Shown here: positions 31,958 through 36,462 of the stretch, in pieces
How positions within the stretch are numbered: the first letter of the stretch is position 1
Layout of the letters: each line of letters begins with the position of its first letter
Source: JAATGA01 sp047605605
GTDB lineage: Bacteria; Pseudomonadota; Alphaproteobacteria; Rhodobacterales; Rhodobacteraceae
Direction: 5' to 3'
Assembly (NCBI GenBank): GCA_047605605.1
Contig: JASGFG010000033.1
Coordinates: forward strand, 1 to 36,462
DNA: 36,462 nt
The notes under the pieces: generated by a model
The model's input: only the letters and a program-made list of their open reading frames with translations
Told to the model about the DNA's origin: nothing
The model's database searches: none
Made by a program: the position numbers and the translations under genes

Positions 31958-31988
31958 GCCTGCGAAATGCGCTATGTTACCGCTAACG
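31950..31988 (+). promoter_or_regulatory. Divergent promoter with operator 2
   Basis: TTGTCC (31950-31955) and TATGTT (31973-31978) are 17 bp apart, reading right, with a start near 31985. Operator 2, TGTTACCGCTAACG (31975-31988), covers the -10 box and start, and differs from a perfect palindrome at two positions. The two operators are 46 bp apart centre to centre, and the two -35 boxes overlap. Confidence 0.5.
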
Positions 31989-32070
31989 GTCCTGCGGGGC
32001 CGCCTTGCCCCCGCGCCATGCGCAGGGGGCCGAAAAGGGGGGCGGTGGGCCAAATTCGCCCCCCTTTTCG
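31985..32070 (+). ncRNA. Candidate small RNA with two hairpins, ending in a strong terminator
   Basis: The divergent promoter is followed by no coding gene. Two stable hairpins come instead: GCCCCCGCGC/GCGCAGGGGGC (32007-32016 with 32020-32030, one bulged A), then a perfect 14-bp stem CGAAAAGGGGGGCG/CGCCCCCCTTTTCG (32031-32044 with 32057-32070) with a 12-nt loop and TTTT in its 3' arm. The predicted RNA is about 86 nt. It could instead be a leftover leader and terminator of a lost operon, or a terminator insulating the tRNA gene from both sides. Confidence 0.4.
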
Positions 32071-32154
32071 CTTCCGGGCACATCTCCCTTGGTGGCTCGG
32101 CGGCGATGTTGCGCAAAGCTCGCCTGCAAACCCTGTCACCCGGTGAAGAGACGG

Positions 32155-32183
32155 TTGCCATCTCGCGGTCATTTGTGCATGAG
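32155..32183 (+). promoter_or_regulatory. Candidate promoter of tRNA-Arg
   Basis: TTGCCA (32155-32160, five of six consensus) and CATGAG (32178-32183) are 17 bp apart, placing the transcript start a few bases before the tRNA 5' end at 32192. Confidence 0.45.
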
Positions 32184-32191
32184 GAGGGCGG

Positions 32192-32268
32192 GACCTCGTG
32201 GCTCAACTGGATAGAGCAGCCCCCTCCTAAGGGGCAGGTTGGTGGTTCGAATCCACTCGGGGTCACCA
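32192..32268 (+). tRNA. tRNA-Arg (anticodon CCU)
   Basis: The cloverleaf folds fully. The acceptor stem is GACCTCG/CGGGGTC with one T-G pair, the D stem GCTC/GAGC, and the anticodon stem GCCCC/GGGGC with loop CTCCTAA, giving anticodon CCT for AGG codons. The 5-nt variable loop is AGGTT, and the T arm is GGTGG-TTCGAAT-CCACT. The discriminator A is followed by an encoded CCA (32266-32268). AGG is rare in such GC-rich genomes. No integrase or duplicated tRNA 3' end is seen nearby. Confidence 0.95.
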
Positions 32269-32369
32269 CCACTCTCAATCACCTGCGCGCGCCCGGCCTG
32301 TCCCCTCGCCGGGACGGCCTGTCCCGGATTCCGCCAAAGCCGGGGCGATGTGCCGCGCCCCGTTTTCCC

Positions 32370-33608
32370 TCAAAGCTCCAGCAGACGGTCGCCCGCGGCG
32401 TCTTTCACCCGTGTGGGCAGGCCCATGCCGTTCAGAAGCTTCAGGAACGGCTTGGGGTCCAGTTCCTCGACATTGGCCATATGGCCCACGTCCCACGTCC
32501 CGTTCGCGACCAGGATCGCGGCAGCCACCGGGGGAACCCCGGCGGTATAGCTGATACCCTGCGCGCCGGTTTCGGCATAGGCCTCGGCATGGTCGGAGAT
32601 GTTGTAGATGAACACCCTGGCAGGTTCGCCGCCCTTGGTGCCCTTGACCAGATCGCCGATGCAGGTCTTGCCGGTATAGGTCGGCGCCAGGCTGGCGGGA
32701 TCGGGCAGCACCGCCTTGACAACCTTCAGCGGGATCACCTCGACCCCCTCGGCGGTTTTCACCGGCTGTTCCGACAAAAGGCCAAGGTTCTTCAGCACGG
32801 TGAACACGTTGATGTAGTGATCGCCGAACCCCATCCAGAACCGCACATCCGCCTGCGGGTATCGGGCCGACAGGCTGTGGACCTCGTCATGGCCGGTCAG
32901 ATAGGTCTTCTGTTCGCCCACCACCGGCAGGTCCCAGATCTTGCCGACCTCGAACATGGCATTCGACTGCCATCCGCCGTTCTGCCAGCTATAGACGGTG
33001 CCGGTGAATTCGCGGAAATTGATCTCGGGGTCGAAGTTCGTCGCGAAATAGCGCCCGTGCGACCCGGCATTGATGTCGATGATGTCGATGGAACTGATGG
33101 TATCCAGATAGTCGTCCTCGGCCAGCCGCGCCCAGGCGTTCACCACGCCGGGGTCGAAGCCCACGCCCAGAATCGTCGTCACGCCCGCCTTGGCCGCCGC
33201 CTCGCGCCGCTGCCATTCGTAATTGCCATACCAGGGCGGCGTCTCGCAGATCTTCGCCGGATCCTCGTGGATCGCGGTGTCCATATAGGCGGCGCCCGTC
33301 TCGATACAGGCGGCCAGCACCGTCATGTTGACGAAGGACGAACCGACGTTGATCACGATCTGCGCGCCGGTCTGCCGGATCAGCGCCGCCACCGCCGCGC
33401 TGTCCATCGCATCGACGGCATGGGCCGCGAACACGCCGGGCTGCTTCATCGACCCCTTTTCGCGGACCGAGGCGATGATGCCTTCGCATTTCGCAACCGT
33501 GCGGCTGGCAATGTGCAGGTCGCCCAGCACATCATTGTTCTGCGCCGCCTTGTGGGCCACGACCTGCGCGACGCCACCGGCGCCGATGATCAGCACATTC
33601 CGTTTCAC
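32370..33608 (-). CDS. Carboxynorspermidine synthase (saccharopine dehydrogenase family)
   Basis: This 412-residue NAD(P)-dependent enzyme starts VKRNVLIIGAGGVAQVVAHK, a Rossmann glycine motif. The saccharopine dehydrogenase family landmarks INVGSSFVNMTVLAACIETG, GAAYMDTAIHEDPAK and GVTTILGVGFDPGVVNAWAR follow. This clade condenses aspartate semialdehyde with putrescine or diaminopropane and reduces the product to carboxy(nor)spermidine. The neighbour encodes the matching decarboxylase 41 bp upstream in the same operon, which makes the assignment strong. The start is GTG (33608-33606) with AAGGAG about 10 nt before it. In Alphaproteobacteria the product is generally spermidine. Confidence 0.93.
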   Translation of the reverse strand: MKRNVLIIGAGGVAQVVAHKAAQNNDVLGDLHIASRTVAKCEGIIASVREKGSMKQPGVFAAHAVDAMDSAAVAALIRQTGAQIVINVGSSFVNMTVLAACIETGAAYMDTAIHEDPAKICETPPWYGNYEWQRREAAAKAGVTTILGVGFDPGVVNAWARLAEDDYLDTISSIDIIDINAGSHGRYFATNFDPEINFREFTGTVYSWQNGGWQSNAMFEVGKIWDLPVVGEQKTYLTGHDEVHSLSARYPQADVRFWMGFGDHYINVFTVLKNLGLLSEQPVKTAEGVEVIPLKVVKAVLPDPASLAPTYTGKTCIGDLVKGTKGGEPARVFIYNISDHAEAYAETGAQGISYTAGVPPVAAAILVANGTWDVGHMANVEELDPKPFLKLLNGMGLPTRVKDAAGDRLLEL

Positions 33609-33649
33609 TTCGAACCGTCTCCTTCAAGGACAGAGGGAAGCGGGGGCCT

Positions 33650-34744
33650 TTATCCAAGGCTCCCTTCATAATCGGCATAGCCGAATTCGCGGGCCAGGGT
33701 GATGGTTCCGTCCAACTCGCGCAGCGCGATCGACGGCATCTTGACCCCGTTGAACCAGTTCTTCTTGACCATCGTATAGCCGGCGGCATCGGCGATCGAC
33801 AGCCGGTCGCCCACGTTCAGGGCGGCGGGAAAGCCGAACTCGCCAAAGATGTCGCCCGCCAGACAGGACTTGCCGCAGATCTGATAGGAATGATCGCCCG
33901 CCGTCTCCATCCGCGCGGGCTGGCGATAGATCAGCAGGTCCAGCATATGCGCCTCGACGCTGGCATCGACGATGGCCAGATCCTTGCCGTTGTTCAGGAT
34001 GTCCAGCACCGTGACCTCCAGCGTCGCCGCGCCGGTGATCGCCGCCTCGCCCGGTTCCAGATAGACCTGCACGCCAAAGCGGTCGGAGAACCGCCGCAGC
34101 CGCTCGGCCAGGGCATCGACCGGATAGCCCTCGCCGGTGAAGTGGATGCCGCCGCCCAGCGACACCCAGCTCAACCGCTCAAGGAACGCCCCGAACTCTT
34201 CCTCGATCCGGGTCAGTTGCCGGTCGAACAGGGCGAAATCGGCGTTCTCGCAGTTATAGTGGATCATCACGCCGCTGATCCGGTCGCCGACCGCCATCAG
34301 CTTTTGCAGATCCCATTCCCCCAGACGGGAAAACGGCCGCGCCGGATCGGCCAGATCGAACCCGCTGGTCGAAAACCGCGGGTTCAGCCGCAACCCGCGC
34401 GCGATCCCGGCCGACTGGTTGTCGAACCGGTCCAGCTGACCAATCGAATTGAAGATGATCTTGTCGGCATATCCCACCGCCTCGGCGATCTCGTGATCGC
34501 TCCACGCCACCGAATAGGCGTGCGTTTCCTTGCCGAATTTCTCGCGCCCCAGCCGCAGTTCATACAGGCTGGAGGAGGTCGTGCCATCCATATGCTGCCG
34601 CATCTGGTCGAACACCGGCCATGTGGCGAAACATTTCAGCGCCAGCAGCACCTTCGCCCCCGACCCCTGCCGCAGACGATCCATGACCTCCATGTTCCGC
34701 GCCAGTTTGGCGCGGTCGATCAGATAGAAAGGCGTCTGGATCAT
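33650..34744 (-). CDS. nspC: Carboxynorspermidine decarboxylase
   Basis: This 364-residue PLP enzyme of the alanine-racemase-fold decarboxylase group starts MIQTPFYLIDRAKLARNMEV. The PLP lysine is K37 in LLALKCFATWPVF. TSSSLYELRLGREKFG, the histidine in MIHYNCENADF, SWVSLGGGIHFTGEGYP with the phosphate-binding glycines, VYLEPGEAAI, and YQICGKSCLAGDIFGEFGFP with the C-terminal catalytic cysteine CLAGD are all typical of NspC. It decarboxylates carboxy(nor)spermidine to (nor)spermidine, giving a spermidine route that needs no decarboxylated SAM. The start ATG at 34744 follows GGGGA. It is first of the two-gene operon. Confidence 0.95.
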   Translation of the reverse strand: MIQTPFYLIDRAKLARNMEVMDRLRQGSGAKVLLALKCFATWPVFDQMRQHMDGTTSSSLYELRLGREKFGKETHAYSVAWSDHEIAEAVGYADKIIFNSIGQLDRFDNQSAGIARGLRLNPRFSTSGFDLADPARPFSRLGEWDLQKLMAVGDRISGVMIHYNCENADFALFDRQLTRIEEEFGAFLERLSWVSLGGGIHFTGEGYPVDALAERLRRFSDRFGVQVYLEPGEAAITGAATLEVTVLDILNNGKDLAIVDASVEAHMLDLLIYRQPARMETAGDHSYQICGKSCLAGDIFGEFGFPAALNVGDRLSIADAAGYTMVKKNWFNGVKMPSIALRELDGTITLAREFGYADYEGSLG

Positions 34745-34865
34745 CGTGATTCCCCAAGGAAAACGGCGAAGCCGGGGATATAGGACCCCCGCCCCCCTGC
34801 CGCAAGCCGTTAGGGCACAGGCAGATGACCGCAGGATGACAGCCTACCGTGCCGCCTTCCCGCAT

Positions 34866-34960
34866 CCCCCCTTTCCCTTTGGAAAATACTCCACGGGGGT
34901 CGTCCATTGGATTCGCCATTGGTTCAAGAACCAATGGACGACGGGGTGTGAAACCCCCGC
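34866..34960 (-). repeat. 3'-end mosaic element, copy 4 (variant tail) with long inverted repeat
   Basis: On the minus strand the hairpin GGGG-TTTCACA-CCCC (34957-34943) starts about 17 nt after the stop of the winged-helix gene. An insert with GTCGTCCATTGG (34899-34910) complementary to CCAATGGACGAC (34931-34942) follows, and a competing CCATTGGTTC/GAACCAATGG (34916-34925 with 34928-34937) could form instead. The tail is CCCCCGTGGAGTATTTTCC then AAAGGGAAAGG, a variant of the tail in the other copies. It separates this gene from the nspC start. Confidence 0.8.
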
Positions 34961-34974
34961 TGCGCCGCCGGCCC

Positions 34975-35679
34975 TCAGACCATGCGGATCACATCCTTGC
35001 CCACGGCCAGCACATAGCCGCGCCGGGCGATGGTCTTGACCAGCAGCTCGCTGACCAACTGGTTGCCCAGGGCATCGCGCAGGCGTTTCACCCGCGTGGC
35101 CCCCGCGGCCTCGTCGCAATCGGCCTCGTTCCGGCCGGAAATCACCGCCTCGATCTGGGCGCCGGTCATCACCTCGTCATCCATCCGCGCCTCGGCCAGC
35201 ACCGACAGGGTTTCCAGCGCGGCTTCGGTCAGGGTGAATTCCATGTCATTGATATAGACCGCCCGCCCCTCGCGGCTGATCATCAGGCTGGCCACCTGGA
35301 TGCCCGATCGCTGGATCGCCGACATCCGCCGGTTCAGCGCGACGATCGTCACCAGAAACACCAAAGCCGCCAGCAGCAGCGCCGAGGAAAACACCAGCAG
35401 CACGAAGATCACCATGCGATAGCTGGCCAGCACCTCGGAAAAGGTGGTGCCCGATTGCGCCAGGATCTCCAGCAGCTTGACCTCGCCCATGGTGCGCAGG
35501 TCGTCGTTTTCCACGAACAGCCGCTCGACCCGCGCGTTGAAGGCATTGGCGTCGGGCAGGTTCAGGAACAGGAACACCGCCGCCGCCAGCAGGATCAGCA
35601 CGATGGCGCCGATGCCGAAGGCGACGACCCTGTTGCCGGATTTCAGCGTCTCAGTAACGGAGGAAGTTGGGTCCGGCAC
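34975..35679 (-). CDS. Membrane-anchored protein with C-terminal OmpR-like winged-helix domain
   Basis: This 234-residue protein has two hydrophobic helices, about 18-39 (VVAFGIGAIVLILLAAAVFL) and 88-115. A loop of about 48 residues between them contains acidic, coiled-coil-like NARVERLFVENDDLRTMGEV and is probably periplasmic. From about 126 the sequence reads as an OmpR/PhoB winged helix: the strand region IQVASLMISREGRAVYINDM, helix 1 FTLTEAALETLSVLAE, MTGAQIEAVISG, the recognition-helix-like ATRVKRLRDALGNQL, and the wing VKTIARRGYVLAV. The order (membrane part first, DNA-binding part last) is the reverse of ToxR and CadC. The start is GTG (35679-35677) with a perfect AAAGGAGG; it overlaps the secreted-protein gene by 29 bp. 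No receiver domain is present. Targets are unknown. Confidence 0.8.
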   Translation of the reverse strand: MPDPTSSVTETLKSGNRVVAFGIGAIVLILLAAAVFLFLNLPDANAFNARVERLFVENDDLRTMGEVKLLEILAQSGTTFSEVLASYRMVIFVLLVFSSALLLAALVFLVTIVALNRRMSAIQRSGIQVASLMISREGRAVYINDMEFTLTEAALETLSVLAEARMDDEVMTGAQIEAVISGRNEADCDEAAGATRVKRLRDALGNQLVSELLVKTIARRGYVLAVGKDVIRMV

Positions 35680-35938
35680 TCGCCCTCCTTTCCTCCAGCC
35701 CCTCGGGGCCGAAGGTGGACAACACGTTCAACAACTGCCACCCGCCGGATTGAAGCCGGGGGCGAAGCTCCTTCTCCGCGGCCTTGCGGTCGCAGGGATT
35801 GTCGGCGATCTGCGCCACGCCATAGTGCAGCCGCAGGGGGTTGTCCTGCTTGGCCTTGTAATCGGCGTAACAATCGGCCGCCGCCGGCCCGGCAATCAGC
35901 GCCAGAAACAGGGCAGCCGCAAGGGGCAGGCGGGGCAT
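35651..35938 (-). CDS. Small secreted protein with two cysteines, unknown function
   Basis: This 95-residue protein has a clear signal peptide (MPRLPLAAALFLALIAGPAA, cleavage before DCYADY). The mature 74 residues start with DCYADYKAKQDNPLRLHYGV and have a second cysteine in IADNPCDRKAAEKELRPRL, so one periplasmic disulfide is likely. They end with GWQLLNVLSTFGPEGLEERR. No family is recognised. The ATG (35938-35936) follows CAAGGAG. The last 29 bp overlap the start of the membrane winged-helix gene, whose ribosome-binding site is inside this gene, so the two are coupled. A periplasmic ligand or partner of that membrane protein is a reasonable inference. Confidence 0.82.
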   Translation of the reverse strand: MPRLPLAAALFLALIAGPAAADCYADYKAKQDNPLRLHYGVAQIADNPCDRKAAEKELRPRLQSGGWQLLNVLSTFGPEGLEERRASAGPNFLRY

Positions 35939-35985
35939 GGGCGCACTCCTTGGCAAAGTCCTGCCCACATTGGCCGGGCGGGGCG

Positions 35986-36000
35986 GGTTATTCAATAACC
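35986..36000. promoter_or_regulatory. Perfect AT-rich palindrome, operator candidate
   Basis: GGTTATTCAATAACC has 7-bp arms around a central C. It is an AT-rich island in very GC-rich DNA, 48 bp upstream of the secreted-protein gene (-) and 134 bp upstream of the divergent gene at 36135 (+). The position fits an operator for the divergent pair; the protein that binds it is unknown. Confidence 0.55.
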
Positions 36001-36134
36001 TGCGGGTCCGCGCCGGGTTTTTGCCCGCTGCTATCCCATATCAAGGCGGCGATATTGCCTGTCCCGCCGGGCCGGGGGCAGCCTTGGGGCATCAGGAACC
36101 CGGCGCTGCCCAGGCGCCATGACAGGAGGCGAAG

Positions 36135-36462
36135 ATGCCCGCACCCACCCCCGCCCTTGCGCTGGCCAACAGCGCGACTGTGACGCCCGCGCTGCCGCGC
36201 CCCCGCGGCCGCGCCCTGCCGCGGCTGATCGCGACGCTGGCCGCCGGGGCGACGGCGCTGACGCTGATCGCCACCGCCCCGACTCCGGCGCGGGCGGACA
36301 GCGGCGACGACATGCTGCGCGCGCTGATCGCTCTTGGCGCCATCGGCGTGCTGGCGCACGAACTGAACCGTGACGACCGCGCGCCCCGCTATCGCCGCGC
36401 CCCCCCGCCCCCGCAATGGCGCCCGGCCCCGCGGGAATGGCGCCCCGCGCCGCCCCCGCCGC
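36135..36462 (+). CDS. Secreted or anchored proline/arginine-rich protein, N-terminal part
   Basis: The gene is cut by the right edge; 109 residues are visible. The start MPAPTPALALANSATVTPAL leads to a basic segment and a hydrophobic stretch LIATLAAGATALTLIATAPT ending in PARADS, which looks like a long signal peptide with an ARA-type cleavage site. A short hydrophobic segment (MLRALIALGAIGVLAHELN) follows. After that comes an arginine/proline-rich tail with a repeat of the type WRPAP (QWRPAP, EWRPAP). The ATG at 36135 has AGGAGG nearby. No family is recognised. It is divergent from the small secreted-protein gene. Confidence 0.75.
   Translation, partial: MPAPTPALALANSATVTPALPRPRGRALPRLIATLAAGATALTLIATAPTPARADSGDDMLRALIALGAIGVLAHELNRDDRAPRYRRAPPPPQWRPAPREWRPAPPPP

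Noticed and set aside
32192..32268. tRNA-Arg as an integration site for a mobile element
   Set aside because: No integrase, transposase, direct repeat of the tRNA 3' end or change in base composition was found nearby; the flanking genes are ordinary chromosomal genes.
32299..32336. GGCCTGTCCC direct repeats after the tRNA as a terminator
   Set aside because: GGCCTGTCCC and GGGACGGCC can pair with a bulge, but there is no T tract and the pairing is imperfect, so it was not listed as a feature.
31950..33671. A 573-codon plus-strand frame across the tRNA and carboxynorspermidine synthase
   Set aside because: It runs through a tRNA gene and antisense to a firmly identified enzyme; no domain is visible.

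Overview
The window looks like chromosomal DNA of an alphaproteobacterium of the Rhodobacteraceae (Paracoccus/Rhodobacter-like). The base composition is very GC-rich and genes are tightly packed. Diagnostic blocks are a petABC cytochrome bc1 operon in the order Rieske-cyt b-cyt c1, an xseB-ispA-dxs isoprenoid operon, the carboxyspermidine-type polyamine pair, and an intergenic element containing GGTATTTGGGCCAAG. I place it at family level only. Many starts are GTG or TTG with good Shine-Dalgarno sequences, so several genes start later than the longest open frame.

Layout. 1-2092 (-): xseB, ispA, dxs (cut by the left edge). 2302-4453: MFS efflux permease and a convergent NAD(P)-dependent epimerase-like protein. 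4568-7427 (+): AMP nucleosidase, HU with a terminator, EamA transporter. 7452-9466: proline racemase-family enzyme divergent from a GntR/FadR regulator, with a palindromic operator candidate between. 9515-14207: chorismate synthase (-), then a TPP riboswitch driving thiBPQ, closed by a bidirectional terminator. 14229-16924 (-): petABC. 17276-20980: small membrane protein, uracil-DNA glycosylase, GH13 alpha-glucosidase, and an RBBP9-like hydrolase coupled to a one-helix protein. 21077-24514: divergent Lrp and Rrf2 regulators, rsmD with a ferredoxin-reductase-like flavoprotein, and a Prx5 peroxiredoxin. 24608-26938: two tiny lipoproteins after argH, and a divergent TlpA thioredoxin only 11 bp away. 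27098-30323: unknown protein, cutC, ROK sugar kinase (-) and pyrF (+). 30393-32268: small membrane protein, a LacI-family regulator with two operator-like sites, a candidate divergent small RNA, and tRNA-Arg(CCU). 32370-34744 (-): carboxynorspermidine synthase and decarboxylase. 34975-35938 (-): a small secreted protein overlapping a membrane-anchored winged-helix protein. 36135-end (+): a partial secreted proline-rich protein.

Most of this is core metabolism. Three things are less ordinary. (1) A two-gene unit at 34975-35938 encodes a secreted cysteine pair protein and a two-helix membrane protein whose cytoplasmic C-terminus reads as an OmpR-type winged helix. A perfect AT-rich palindrome sits just upstream. 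(2) The lacI control region has back-to-back promoters, each covered by a TGTTA-type operator. One of them appears to drive only an approximately 86-nt, two-hairpin RNA before a tRNA gene. (3) Four copies of a structured element lie 17-28 nt after stop codons, always in the orientation of the preceding gene, with a conserved 7-nt hairpin loop and one compensatory base-pair change. All functional claims come from reading the sequence; no database search was run.
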